Source: Stenotrophomonas rhizophila
GTDB taxonomy: Bacteria > Pseudomonadota > Gammaproteobacteria > Xanthomonadales > Xanthomonadaceae
Length of the DNA: 64,000 nt
Assembly: GCF_000661955.1 (NCBI RefSeq)
Contig: NZ_CP007597.1
Coordinates: forward strand, 2,770,984 to 2,834,983
Direction: 5' to 3'
Below the pieces are notes generated by a model that did not search any database, was not told the origin of the DNA, and worked only from the letters and a program-made list of their open reading frames with translations. Of this stretch, positions 16,653 to 30,162 are shown piece by piece. The position numbers and the translations under genes are program-made. The number at the start of each line of letters is the position of its first letter. Within the stretch, counting starts at the first letter, position 1.

Positions 16653-19219
16653 CACAGCGCCACCTTCAGGCCCAGCGCATAGGTGCGGCCATACTCTTCC
16701 ATCTGCAGGGTGCGCGAGCGCGTGCCCTGGTACAGCTCCAGCGGCTTGTCGAGCAGGTTCTGCGCTTCCAGATATACGCTCACGTTGGCGGTGATCTTGT
16801 AGTCCAGGCTGACATCCAGCTGGGTGTTGGGCGCCACGTAGATGTCGTAGGCAGCGCTGTCACCCAGCGTGTCCAGGTACTCGCTGCGGTAGACCGCCGC
16901 CACGCGGGTGCTGAAGCCGGCCTTCTCATAGCCGATGTGCGCGGTGTAAACGTGCTTGGAGGCGCGCGGCAGCATGAAGTCGTAGCGCTCGCGGCCGGCC
17001 AGGCCCGGATCGAAGTCGGTATCCAGCCAGGTGCCGCTGGCGCCCACCAGCAGGCCGTCCCAGCCGGCCGGCAGGAACGCCAGCTGCTGCTGCCAGTTGA
17101 ACTCCGCGCCCTTGACGGTGGCCTTGTTGCCGTTGATCACCCGGGTGACCTTGAAGTCCGGGTAGGCCGGGTCGGTCGTGCTCACCGTGTTGACGATGTA
17201 GCCGTCGATCGCCTTGTGGAACAGGCCCAGCGACAGGATGCCGGTGCTGCCGATGTACTTCTCGATCGACAGGTCGATGTTCTTCGATTCGTACGGGTCC
17301 AGCTGCGGGTTGCCGATGCGCACTTCCTCGTCACCACGGCTCAGGCCGACGCGCGGGGCGATGTCGCCGAACGACGGGCGCGAGACGGTCTTGTTGGCGG
17401 CCGCGCGCAGCACCCAGGCATCACCGGCGTCGTAGCGCAGGTGCAGGCCCGGCAGCACGTTGCTGTAGCTGCGGCTGACGGTGAGCGGGGTCACGGTGTA
17501 GGTGCGGCCATTGCTGGCCACGTCCACGCTGTTGCCGGTGGCGCTGAACTGGGTGTTCTCCACGCGCACGCCGCCGATGATGCGCAGTGCCCCGATGTCC
17601 CAGGTGCCCATTGCGTAGCTGGCGAAAATGTCCTCACGGGCGGTGTAGTCCTCTTCCAGCGAGGTCAGCGCATTGCCGCCGGCATCCTGCGGGCGTGCAC
17701 TGTACTGGCCACCGAACTGCGCCCAATAGCGGCGCATCGCGTCCGAGCTCATGCCCTGGCCCAGCGTGCCGCCACGGTGTTCGGGCGTGCCGGTGGTCCA
17801 GTCGGACAGGGCGATGTCCGGGCCAACGCGCAGCTCGCGCTCGTTGGTGTCCACGTCGCGGTCGCGCCAGCGGCCGAGCAGGCCGAACTTGTAGCTGGCG
17901 TTGTCGCCGTCGAAACGCAGGTTGACCTGCGCGCTGTGTTCCTTGTCGTCCACGCGCTTGGGCGACAGCACCATGCGGTCGAAGTCGTAGGTGCCGTTGT
18001 CCATCCAGCCCGCATCGCTCAGGGCGATGCGCGGCACGCGGCTGTTCTGGTCGACGGTGGCGGACAGGTCGTCACCGGCGTACTCGAAACGCGCTTCCAT
18101 CTCGTCGTTGACGCGCTCTTCGGTGCGCGTATAGCCCACCTTGTAGTCGACCACCGCGCCGCTCAGGCGGTTCTCACCGCCGACGCTGGCGGCGAACGTA
18201 TTTTCCTTCTTGGTGCGGTAGCGCATGCGCTTCTGGATGCTGTCGGCGGCCAGGTCATCCACGCGGTACTGGTTGCCGCCCAGCGCGGTGATGCCCTCGT
18301 CACCAAAATCGAAGATGGTGCGCTGGCGCGTTTCGGCATCGTCGAACTGGCTGTACAGCGTGCGCAGGTAATAGCGGTTGTCCTCGTCGGGATGCCAGTC
18401 CAGGTTGAGGTTGGCGCCGATGCGTTTGCGTTCGATCTCGTACTTGCGGCGCTGCAGGCTGTTGGCGAACAGGTCGTCCTTGGCGCCGCCCTCGAAGGTG
18501 CCGTACTCCACTTCGGTGTTGTCCGATTCGAAGCTGCGCTTCTGGTAGTTCACGCCCACCGCCACGCCGAAGGTGTCGGCGAACACCTCGCTGTAGTTGA
18601 AGGCCGCCTTGGGGCTGGTCTCACCGGACAGTTGCTGGTGGCTGGCTTCGATCTTGCCGCGCAGGCTGCGCCCGTCGCGATCGAAGGCCGAGGCCGATTC
18701 CACCAGGATCGCACCGCCGATGGCATCGCCGGGCATGTCCGGGGTGGGCGACTTGACCACGCGCAGGCGCTCGGTCGAGTCGGAGGGGATCACGTCCAGC
18801 GGTGCGGCGCGGCTGGAGTCTTCCGGGGTGCCGATGGCGATGCCGTCGACGCTGACGCTGTTGAGATTGGCGTCCAGGCCGCGGATCGCCACGAAGCGGC
18901 CCTCGCCCTGGTCGCGGGTCACGCTGACGCCGGGCAGGCGCTGCAGCGACTCGGCCACGTTCTTGTCCGGGTACACGCCCATGGCGTCGGACGATACCGC
19001 GTCCTCGATGGCGTCGCTGCTGCGCTTGAGGTCGACCGCGCGGGTCTGCGACTCCAGCTGCGGGCGGACTTCGACCCGGTCCAGGTCGATCGCCCCGGCC
19101 CCACTGGCGGCGGTACCCACGCTGGTGTCGGCGGCGAACACCGACGGACTGGCCATCACCAGCAACGACAGGCTGATCGCCCGGCCCAACACGCTCTTGT
19201 TCTGCACGGCATTCCCCAA
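16652..19219 (-). CDS. TonB-dependent outer-membrane receptor (phytase operon)
   Basis: 855 residues. Signal peptide (1-29, ending SVFA), plug domain (about 60-180: SDAIEDAVSSDAMGVYPDKNVAESLQRLPGV, GEGRFVAIRGLDANLNSV, GAILVESASAFD) and a 22-strand-type barrel finishing YGRTYALGLKVAL. The plug wording is that of the carbohydrate-type TonB receptors abundant in Xanthomonadaceae. It is the first gene of a three-gene overlapping unit, so the most likely ligand is phytate or a related phosphorylated compound, or the metal released with it; this is inference from neighbours. No PhoB box was evident upstream. Confidence 0.9.
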   Translation of the reverse strand: MGNAVQNKSVLGRAISLSLLVMASPSVFAADTSVGTAASGAGAIDLDRVEVRPQLESQTRAVDLKRSSDAIEDAVSSDAMGVYPDKNVAESLQRLPGVSVTRDQGEGRFVAIRGLDANLNSVSVDGIAIGTPEDSSRAAPLDVIPSDSTERLRVVKSPTPDMPGDAIGGAILVESASAFDRDGRSLRGKIEASHQQLSGETSPKAAFNYSEVFADTFGVAVGVNYQKRSFESDNTEVEYGTFEGGAKDDLFANSLQRRKYEIERKRIGANLNLDWHPDEDNRYYLRTLYSQFDDAETRQRTIFDFGDEGITALGGNQYRVDDLAADSIQKRMRYRTKKENTFAASVGGENRLSGAVVDYKVGYTRTEERVNDEMEARFEYAGDDLSATVDQNSRVPRIALSDAGWMDNGTYDFDRMVLSPKRVDDKEHSAQVNLRFDGDNASYKFGLLGRWRDRDVDTNERELRVGPDIALSDWTTGTPEHRGGTLGQGMSSDAMRRYWAQFGGQYSARPQDAGGNALTSLEEDYTAREDIFASYAMGTWDIGALRIIGGVRVENTQFSATGNSVDVASNGRTYTVTPLTVSRSYSNVLPGLHLRYDAGDAWVLRAAANKTVSRPSFGDIAPRVGLSRGDEEVRIGNPQLDPYESKNIDLSIEKYIGSTGILSLGLFHKAIDGYIVNTVSTTDPAYPDFKVTRVINGNKATVKGAEFNWQQQLAFLPAGWDGLLVGASGTWLDTDFDPGLAGRERYDFMLPRASKHVYTAHIGYEKAGFSTRVAAVYRSEYLDTLGDSAAYDIYVAPNTQLDVSLDYKITANVSVYLEAQNLLDKPLELYQGTRSRTLQMEEYGRTYALGLKVAL

Positions 19220-19355
19220 CGGCGTAAAGATTGGGTCAGCACGGTATGTCCGGGAGGTTGCATGGGCGTGACACCGGGTCCTGCGGTGCCGGGCTTTGGC
19301 TTCGGTGGGCCTTGCGGCACACTAGTGGCCTTCCTGCTTACCGTTGCCTTTCCCC

Positions 19356-19991
19356 ATGAAAATCGTCGAAGTGCGCCATCCGCTGGTGCAGCACAAAATC
19401 GGCCTGATGCGCGATGCGTCCTTGAGCACCAAGGATTTCCGCGAACTGGCCAACGAGCTCGGCGGCCTGCTGGCCTATGAGGCCACCGCCGACCTGGACA
19501 CCGAAGCCCACACCATGGCCGGCTGGGCCGGTCCGGTGACGGTGCAGCGCATCGCCGGGGCCAAGATCACCGTGGTGCCGATCCTGCGTGCCGGGCTGGG
19601 CATGCTCAGCGGCGTGCTGTCGCTGATCCCGGCTGCGCGGGTCAGCGTGGTGGGCCTGCAGCGCGATGAGGAAACCCTGCAGCCGGTGCCCTACTTCGAG
19701 CGCCTGACCGGCCGCCTGGAAGAGCGCGATGCGCTGATCCTGGACCCGATGCTGGCCACCGGCGGCACCCTGATCGCCACCATCGACATGCTCAAGCGTG
19801 CGGGCGCGCGCCGCATCAAGGGCATTTTCCTGGTGGCCGCGCCGGAGGGCATCGCCGCCGTGCAGGCCGTGCACCCGGACGTGGAGATCTTCACCGCCGC
19901 CATCGATGCCCAGCTCAACGAAAAGGGCTACATCCTGCCGGGCCTGGGCGATGCCGGTGATCGCATCTTCGGTACCCGCGTGGTCGGTTGA
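19356..19991 (+). CDS. upp: Uracil phosphoribosyltransferase
   Basis: 211 residues, normal family length. It converts uracil and PRPP to UMP in pyrimidine salvage. Recognisable blocks: [19 protein letters not shown] at the N-terminus, [11 protein letters not shown], the PRPP-binding signature [20 protein letters not shown], and the C-terminal [17 protein letters not shown] uracil-binding segment. ATG 19356 gives the family-standard N-terminus. Divergent from the TonB receptor operon. Confidence 0.96.
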   Translation: MKIVEVRHPLVQHKIGLMRDASLSTKDFRELANELGGLLAYEATADLDTEAHTMAGWAGPVTVQRIAGAKITVVPILRAGLGMLSGVLSLIPAARVSVVGLQRDEETLQPVPYFERLTGRLEERDALILDPMLATGGTLIATIDMLKRAGARRIKGIFLVAAPEGIAAVQAVHPDVEIFTAAIDAQLNEKGYILPGLGDAGDRIFGTRVVG

Positions 19992-20097
19992 TCCACGCGT
20001 TGGCTGGCGGCCCTGCGCGGCCGCCGGCTTCTTCACGCGGCCTGCTCAGGGCGAGGCAGAAGCTGCGCGCAACCCTACCCGTGCGTGGAGTGTTGCC

Positions 20098-20382
20098 ATG
20101 AAGACTGTGTCCCTGCTGGCCTGCCTGCTGCTGATCGGCAGCCCGGTGCTGGCCGATGCCGCTACCCCGCAGCAACAGCGCATGGCCGACTGTTCGGCCA
20201 AGAACAAGGGCAAGACCGGCGAGGACTACAAGTCCGCGCAGAAGGCCTGCCTGAGCGGGCCGGCCCCGGCGGCGACCACGCCGCAGGAACGCATGAAAAC
20301 CTGCAATGCCGATGCCGCCGCGAAGAAGCTGGCCGGCGATGCACGCAAGACCTTCATGAGCGGGTGTCTGAAGGCGAATTGA
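20098..20382 (+). CDS. PsiF-family periplasmic protein
   Basis: 94 residues: signal peptide (1-20, LLACLLLIGSPVLADA) followed by two similar PsiF-type motifs, MADCSAKNKGKTGEDYKSAQKACLSG and MKTCNADAAAKKLAGDARKTFMSGCLK, each with two cysteines. In E. coli PsiF is induced by phosphate starvation; the molecular function is unknown. GGAG lies about 9 nt before the ATG. It follows upp by 106 bp and precedes a REP cluster. Confidence 0.85.
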   Translation: MKTVSLLACLLLIGSPVLADAATPQQQRMADCSAKNKGKTGEDYKSAQKACLSGPAPAATTPQERMKTCNADAAAKKLAGDARKTFMSGCLKAN

Positions 20383-20422
20383 GGTTCGCGCCGGGTTGTA
20401 CCCGGTGCTCGGATTGGGTGCC

Positions 20423-20582
20423 GTGCCGACCAACCGTCGGCACCTACCGGTGCGCTTGGACGGCGGCCCCGACGGTAGTGCCGGCCGCTGGTCGGCTCCA
20501 CGTTATGCGTCCGAGGTTCATGAGGAGCCGGCCAGCGGCCGGCACTACCATGACGTGCCGAGCGACGGTCGGCATCTACCGG
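20423..20582. repeat. Cluster of four GTAG-type REP palindromes
   Basis: Four hairpins at about 20423-20448, 20474-20498, 20524-20549 and 20555-20580, alternately headed by GGTAG or ending in CTACC. Arms vary (GCCGACC/GGTCGGC-like and GCCGGCC/GGCCGGC). They lie between the PsiF gene and the convergent metallo-hydrolase. Confidence 0.85.
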
Positions 20583-20596
20583 CATTGCCGGGTGCA

Positions 20597-21484
<888 letters not shown>

Positions 21485-21543
21485 GCGCAAATTATCCGGC
21501 GGGACGCGTTAAATATTCGCTAGGCGCAGCGGTTCATACAACG

Positions 21544-21570
21544 AAAAACCCCGCCGGCAGGCGGGGTTTT
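21544..21570 (-). terminator. Rho-independent terminator of ggt
   Basis: Stem AAAACCCCGCC / GGCGGGGTTTT with a GGCA loop, 22 bp past the ggt stop codon on the minus strand. Confidence 0.85.
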
Positions 21571-21592
21571 CGCAGTAACAGGTGACGCCGGC

Positions 21593-23331
<1,739 letters not shown>

Positions 23332-23335
<4 letters not shown>

Positions 23336-23613
23336 TCGGATGGGGGCTCCGCATAAAGTTCGGGATGGTCGCGCTGCAGCCCGAACAACTTGGCCAGCAG
23401 GGCGTCCTGGGTTTCCGGGATGTCCGGATCGGGATCGATGCATTCGACCGGGCAGACGACCACGCACTGGGGTTCGTCGAAATGTCCCACGCACTCGGTG
23501 CAGCGGGCCGGATCGATCACGTAGATGGTTTCACCCATCGAGATGGCCTGATTGGGACAGGCTGGCTCACACACGTCACAGTTGACGCAGAGCTCATTGA
23601 TTTTCAGCGACAT
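23332..23613 (-). CDS. YfhL-type 2[4Fe-4S] ferredoxin
   Basis: 93 residues. Two cluster motifs: CVNCDVCEPACP near the N-terminus and CTECVGHFDEPQCVVVCP, the second with the inserted loop that marks the Alvin/YfhL-type ferredoxins. Such proteins donate electrons at low potential; YfhL has been linked to tRNA hydroxylation. GGAGTAACGCC precedes the ATG. The four-base overlap with ggt makes a two-gene unit. Confidence 0.92.
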
Positions 23614-23738
23614 GGCGTTACTCCACGCCCGCGCCGGCGGATGAAGACCAGCCAGCGCATACGCGCCGGCCGGTCAACGGCGGCTTCCTCGCAGAAGCCG
23701 CCCGGGCCACGCGGGACGCGCGGCCGCCACTGCACGGG

Positions 23739-24230
23739 TTACTTGGCTTCTACGAAGATGTACTCGGCGCCGGTCGGCTGGATGATGGACTGCACGCGGG
23801 CGTTGTCAGCGGCCTTGCCGATGAACACCACGCGCACGTTCTTCATCGAGTCAGCCGGCACATCCTTGAACACGGCCTGGATCATGTCGGCCATCTTCGA
23901 GGAGGCCGACGAACCGAAGGCCAGCATGTTGCCCGGCTGGATGCCACGGGCCACGGCCTGGGTGGCGCTCTCGACCTGACGCTCGTACTTGGCGGCGAAC
24001 TCCGGGTCCGATTCCGGGGACAGGTAGTACAGGAACGGGCTGTTGGTGATGTTGCCCATGTTCTGCACGGCCACGGCCTGCAGGTACTTCTTCCAGCCGG
24101 CGTCGTCATTGGCGTCCGGGGCGACCAGCGCCTGCTGGGCTTCGGCGACCGGAGCAGCCTCTTCCTTCTTGCAGGCGGTGAAGGCCAGCGCGAACGACGC
24201 GATCAACATGGCACGCATGGTGTTGTTCAT
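23739..24230 (-). CDS. Lipoprotein of unknown function
   Basis: 163 residues with a lipobox FTAC at about residue 20, then a charged linker (KKEEAAPVAEA). The mature part has no motif I recognise; it is mixed alpha/beta (YLQAVAVQNMGNITNSPFLYYLSPES, NVRVVFIGKAADNARVQSIIQPTGAEYIFVEAK). The last block, a strand-helix-strand pattern, hints at a small alpha/beta domain. It lies between ferredoxin and coaD on the same strand but with 48-125 bp gaps. Confidence 0.75.
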   Translation of the reverse strand: MNNTMRAMLIASFALAFTACKKEEAAPVAEAQQALVAPDANDDAGWKKYLQAVAVQNMGNITNSPFLYYLSPESDPEFAAKYERQVESATQAVARGIQPGNMLAFGSSASSKMADMIQAVFKDVPADSMKNVRVVFIGKAADNARVQSIIQPTGAEYIFVEAK

Positions 24231-24278
24231 GGAATTCCTCCCTTGGTGATTCTTGGTATGTGTGGATCTGACAGGTGT

Positions 24279-24791
<513 letters not shown>

Positions 24792-24795
24792 TCAG

Positions 24796-25401
24796 CTACA
24801 CGTTGTGATCTGGTGAAAGTGTAGCAGTGGCGCGGCGGTACAGGGCAAAACGCACCTCCCGGGTCCCGCCCTCGCGGTGCAGCAGCCACGGCGCGGGCAC
24901 CCGCGGTGCCTGCTCGGCCGGTGCCTCCAGGTACAGCCAGGCATCGGCGGCCAGATGCGGCCCCAGCCCCGCCAGCACCTGGTCCCACAGCCCGGCGGCG
25001 AACGGCGGGTCCACGAACACGATATCAGCCCGCCCTGCCGGCGGCTGCGCCAGCCACTGCAGCGCATCGGCCTGCACCACCGCCACCTGCCCCTGCGCGC
25101 CCAGCTTGGCCACCGATTCGCGCAGCTGCCGGGCCAATCCGGCATCCCGCTCGACCAGCGTCGCCTGCCCGGCCCCACGCGACACCGCCTCCAGCCCCAG
25201 CGCCCCGCTACCGGCAAACAGGTCCAGCACCCGCGCGCCGCCAATCCGCGGCATCAGCCAGTTGAACAGCGTCTCCCGGACACGGTCGCTGCTGGGTCGC
25301 AGCCCCGGCGACAGCGGCACCGGCAACTTCGTCCCGCGCCATTTGCCGCCGATGATCCGCACCTGGCCCACGGCCGCCGCCACCGGCGGGCGCGGCTTCA
25401 T
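24796..25401 (-). CDS. rsmD: 16S rRNA (guanine966-N2)-methyltransferase
   Basis: 201 residues. N-terminal [15 protein letters not shown], the SAM-binding motif [21 protein letters not shown], and the catalytic DPPF motif in [15 protein letters not shown] identify RsmD, which methylates G966 of 16S rRNA on the assembled 30S subunit. It is the first gene of the rsmD-coaD unit and divergent from htpG across a 551-bp repeat-rich region. Confidence 0.95.
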   Translation of the reverse strand: MKPRPPVAAAVGQVRIIGGKWRGTKLPVPLSPGLRPSSDRVRETLFNWLMPRIGGARVLDLFAGSGALGLEAVSRGAGQATLVERDAGLARQLRESVAKLGAQGQVAVVQADALQWLAQPPAGRADIVFVDPPFAAGLWDQVLAGLGPHLAADAWLYLEAPAEQAPRVPAPWLLHREGGTREVRFALYRRATATLSPDHNV

Positions 25402-25530
25402 GCGCGGCTCCAGAAGGAAAGAGCGGACGGGTCGAACGAGCGGGAACGGGTCATGGGTACGAAGATCAGGCGATTCAGGGCGTCATTCTAGGCGGTCCGG
25501 CCACCGCCACCACCACGAGTACCGATTCCA

Positions 25531-25625
25531 GAACGAAGAGCAGCCACGCATGGCGTGGCTCTACCGGCCGCTACCAACATCCCTGCCCCGGAACGAAGAT
25601 CAGCCACGCGTGGCGTGGCTCTACC
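25531..25625. repeat. Two direct copies of a REP-like palindrome unit
   Basis: GAACGAAGA followed by the hairpin AGCCACGC-N-GCGTGGCT and CTACC occurs at 25531-25565 and again at 25591-25625 (period 60). The same hairpin type recurs after eda. The CTACC tail marks it as the GTAG family in reverse orientation. Confidence 0.8.
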
Positions 25626-25648
25626 CGCGTCACTCGGAACGTCTGCCA

Positions 25649-25757
25649 GAGGCCGGTGGGGATGCGGTCCCGGGACCGTTGGGCAACATGGATGTTGCCC
25701 ACGAGGCTCCAAGGATGGATTTACGCCGTGTCCCGGGACCGCATCCCCACCGGCCTC
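25649..25757. repeat. Structured inverted-repeat element, copy 1
   Basis: Perfect 28-bp outer arms (25649-25676 and 25730-25757) enclose a 53-bp core. The core holds a GGGCAACAT-GG-ATGTTGCCC hairpin (25681-25700) and a conserved tail ACGAGGCTCC, GGATGGATTTACGCCGT. A second copy with different arms lies between edd and eda. It sits in the divergent rsmD/htpG intergenic region, upstream of the htpG promoter, so it is not a simple terminator. Confidence 0.85.
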
Positions 25758-25807
25758 CCACGCAGACAGATAGGCGCCGCGCCTTTGGCTTCATGCTCTG
25801 GCGTCAT

Positions 25808-25843
25808 GCTTCGGCTTCGGCTTCGGCTTCGGCTTCGGCTCCG
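25808..25843. repeat. Hexanucleotide microsatellite (CTTCGG)n
   Basis: Five exact CTTCGG copies and one degenerate copy in the htpG upstream region, about 30 bp before its heat-shock promoter. Slippage could alter the spacing between the upstream palindromic element and the promoter. Confidence 0.8.
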
Positions 25844-25871
25844 GCCCCTGGCTCTCGCTCCGGCCCCCGCT

Positions 25872-25899
25872 CTTGAAAACCCACCCCACCACCCCTACC
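25872..25899 (+). promoter_or_regulatory. Sigma-32-type heat-shock promoter of htpG
   Basis: CTTGAAA (25872-25878), 13 bp, then CCCCTACC (25892-25899). This matches the RpoH consensus CTTGAAA-N13-CCCCATnT with optimal spacing, about 55 bp before the htpG start. Confidence 0.7.
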
Positions 25900-25952
25900 C
25901 CTTGAGCCAGCCGCCGCGCCGGGCGCGGCATCGTCCAAGGAGCATCGTCACC

Positions 25953-27851
<1,899 letters not shown>

Positions 27852-27875
27852 GGCGACCGATGCTGGGACGGGTGC

Positions 27876-28070
27876 GTGCCGACCAACGGTCGGCTTTCGC
27901 ACACACGGTAGTGCCGGCCGCTGGCCGGCTCATGGGAAACCACGCTGGTGCGAGGAGCCGGCCAGCGGCCGGCAGATGGCTGCAGTCGCATGACCGGTAG
28001 TGCCGGCCGCTGGCCGGCTCATGGGAAACCACACTGGTGCGAGGAGCCGGCCAGCGGCCGGCACTACCGG
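27876..28070. repeat. REP cluster with an 89-bp direct duplication
   Basis: A GGTAG-headed GCCGGCC-GCT-GGCCGGC hairpin, a linker with ATGGGAAACCAC and a converse hairpin occur at 27907-27974 and again at 27996-28064, differing at few positions. A separate GTGCCGACC hairpin begins at 27876. The period of 89 bp equals that of the 4852-5143 array although the linker sequence differs. Confidence 0.85.
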
Positions 28071-28086
28071 CTGTGGTGGTCCGGGG

Positions 28087-28374
28087 TCAGGCGCGCTTGT
28101 CCAGCAACGCGCCCAGCATCTGGTCGCTGCGGCGAATCAGCGTGGCGTTGGCAGCAAACGTCAGCACCGCCTCTTTCGCGGCAAGCAGGTCCGACACCGG
28201 CGCAGCCGGATCGGCCGCCACCTCGACCAGGCTGGCGTCCACCCCGCCGCCGGCAACCGCGGCCTGGGCCACGCCGATCCGGGTGGCCTCGGCAACCGGC
28301 AGGCGCGCCACGTTCGACGCGGCCGCCTGCACCCCAAGGGTGGCGGCGCGCAGGCCCGAGCTGGCAATGGACAT
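28087..28374 (-). CDS. Small flagellar-rod-like protein
   Basis: 95 residues. The N-terminus (SIASSGLRAATLGVQAAASNVARL) matches the flagellar basal-body rod N-terminal motif, and the C-terminus (SDLLAAKEAVLTFAANATLIRRSDQMLGALL) matches the flagellar rod/hook C-terminal helix. The central domain of FlgB/FlgC is nearly absent. No other flagellar gene is nearby. It may be an export substrate, a minimal rod-like filament protein or a relic. The start at 28374 has a weak ribosome site; GTG 28383 is an alternative. Confidence 0.7.
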   Translation of the reverse strand: MSIASSGLRAATLGVQAAASNVARLPVAEATRIGVAQAAVAGGGVDASLVEVAADPAAPVSDLLAAKEAVLTFAANATLIRRSDQMLGALLDKRA

Positions 28375-28472
28375 CACGTTCACGGTCCTGCACTCCACGA
28401 TGTACAGCTGCGTCCGCATGACGCAGTGCTTCACAGCCGTTAGCGGCTGCCGCGGCGCTGGCTTAAGACGGC

Positions 28473-28566
28473 AGCCGACCAACGGTCGGCTCTACCCGAC
28501 AGCCGACCAACGGTCGGCTCTACCCGGTGGTGGGTGGTGGCCGGTAGAGCCGACCGTTGGTCGGCT
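28473..28566. repeat. Three GTAG-type REP palindromes
   Basis: Two near-identical hairpins ending CTACC, spaced 28 bp (28473-28496 and 28501-28524), and an opposed GGTAGAGCCGACC-GTT-GGTCGGCT at 28542-28566. Located between the rod-like gene and ftsY. Confidence 0.85.
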
Positions 28567-28650
28567 GCCCGCAGCAATGCAAACCAACGTTCGCACTGCC
28601 GTCCAAGGGCGCAGTGGTAGCATATCCCCCTGATTTCAGCGCCGAATCCA

Positions 28651-30099
28651 ATGCTCAGTTTCTTCCGTCGCAAAAAGACCCCGGACGCTCCCCAGGACGC
28701 GCCCAAGACCCAGCACTATTCGGCCGAAGAACTGGCCGCGGCGTTCCCGCAGGCCAGCCAGGATGGCCCGTCGGCGCCGGCGCCGATCGAGGCCCCTGCT
28801 GCCGAGGTGCCTGCCGCTGAGGTGCCCGCCGCTCACGCGCCCGCTGTCGAGACGCCTGCTGCCGAGGCTCCCGTTGCGCCACCCGCCGCGCCGCTGCCGC
28901 CGGTTGTACCTGCTGCCACCGTCGCGCCAGCACCGGTTACGCCCGAAGCACCGGTCGCCGCCCCTGTGGCCGCGCCTGCCGTGGTTCCGGCCGCTGTGCC
29001 CGATACGGCTGCCGCCGTGGCGCCCGCCGTTGTCGCACCGACCACCCCGGCCCCGCTGGTGGTGGCCGAACCCATCGCCGCGCCCTTGCCGCCGCCGGTG
29101 CTGGTCGCCAACCAGATCACCCAGGAAGCCGCGCAGCCGCTGGCCACCGAGCCGGCTGAAGGCACCGCTGCCGCAGCACCGGGCAAGCTGGGCTGGCGCG
29201 ACCGCCTGCGCAACAGCGTCATCGCACGCAGCTTCGGCGGCCTGTTCTCGCGCAATCCCAAGCTCGATGACGACCTGCTGGATGAACTGGAAACCGCGCT
29301 GATCACCGCCGATGTGGGCGTGGGCGCCACCACCGCGCTGGTGGAGGGCCTGCGCAAGCGCATGAAGGCGCGCGAATTCGCCGATGCCAACGCGCTGCTG
29401 GCTGCGCTGCGCAGCGACCTGATCGCCATCCTGCAACCGGTCTCCAAACCACTGGTCATCGACCGCAGCGCCAAGCCGTTCGTGGTCCTCACCGTCGGCG
29501 TCAACGGCGTGGGCAAGACCACCACCATCGGCAAGCTGGCCAAGCGCTTCAAGGACGATGGCCACAGCCTGATGCTGGCCGCCGGCGATACGTTCCGTGC
29601 CGCCGCCGTGGCCCAGCTGCAGATCTGGGGCGAGCGCAACGGTGTGACCGTGGTGGCCCAGGGCCAGAACGCCGATGCCGCCTCGGTGGCGTTCGACGCG
29701 CTGCAGGCCGGCAAGGCCCGTGGCACCGAAGTGCTCATCGCCGACACCGCCGGCCGCCTGCACACCCAGGGCGGACTGATGAACGAACTGGGCAAGATCC
29801 GCCGCGTGCTGGGCAAGATCGACCCGGCGGCACCGCACGAGGTGCTGATGGTGATCGATGGCACTACCGGGCAGAACGCGCTGTCGCAGCTGCGTCAGTT
29901 CCATGCCGCGGTCAACGTGACCGGGCTGGTGGTGACCAAGCTGGACGGCACCGCCAAGGGGGGCGTGGTGTTTGCGCTGGCCCGCGAGTTCGGCATCCCG
30001 ATCCGCTTTGCCGGCATCGGCGAGCGCCCGGAAGACCTGCGCGTGTTCGACCCGGAAGCCTTCGTCGACGCATTGCTGCCCGAAGCGCTGGGCAGCTGA
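28651..30099 (+). CDS. ftsY: Signal recognition particle receptor
   Basis: 482 residues. FtsY docks SRP-ribosome complexes at the inner membrane. A basic amphipathic N-terminus (FFRRKKTPD) is followed by a long Ala/Pro/Val-rich acidic A-domain (about 20-175, with repeats such as PAAEVPAAEVPAAHAP), then the NG domain. GTPase motifs: GVNGVGKTTTIGKLAKR, DTFRAAAVAQL, LIADTAGRLHTQ, and VTKLDGTAKGG. The A-domain is low-complexity and likely variable between strains. Confidence 0.96.
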   Translation: MLSFFRRKKTPDAPQDAPKTQHYSAEELAAAFPQASQDGPSAPAPIEAPAAEVPAAEVPAAHAPAVETPAAEAPVAPPAAPLPPVVPAATVAPAPVTPEAPVAAPVAAPAVVPAAVPDTAAAVAPAVVAPTTPAPLVVAEPIAAPLPPPVLVANQITQEAAQPLATEPAEGTAAAAPGKLGWRDRLRNSVIARSFGGLFSRNPKLDDDLLDELETALITADVGVGATTALVEGLRKRMKAREFADANALLAALRSDLIAILQPVSKPLVIDRSAKPFVVLTVGVNGVGKTTTIGKLAKRFKDDGHSLMLAAGDTFRAAAVAQLQIWGERNGVTVVAQGQNADAASVAFDALQAGKARGTEVLIADTAGRLHTQGGLMNELGKIRRVLGKIDPAAPHEVLMVIDGTTGQNALSQLRQFHAAVNVTGLVVTKLDGTAKGGVVFALAREFGIPIRFAGIGERPEDLRVFDPEAFVDALLPEALGS

Positions 30100-30162
30100 T
30101 CGAACGGCGCGCTGGGCGTACGTCCCGCGCGCCCCCGGTGAATGCATCGCCGCACCCGGGTT

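Noticed and set aside
16550..19480. Long rightward open frame opposite the TonB receptor
   Set aside because: Antisense to a complete receptor with signal peptide, plug and barrel; no ribosome site or motifs.
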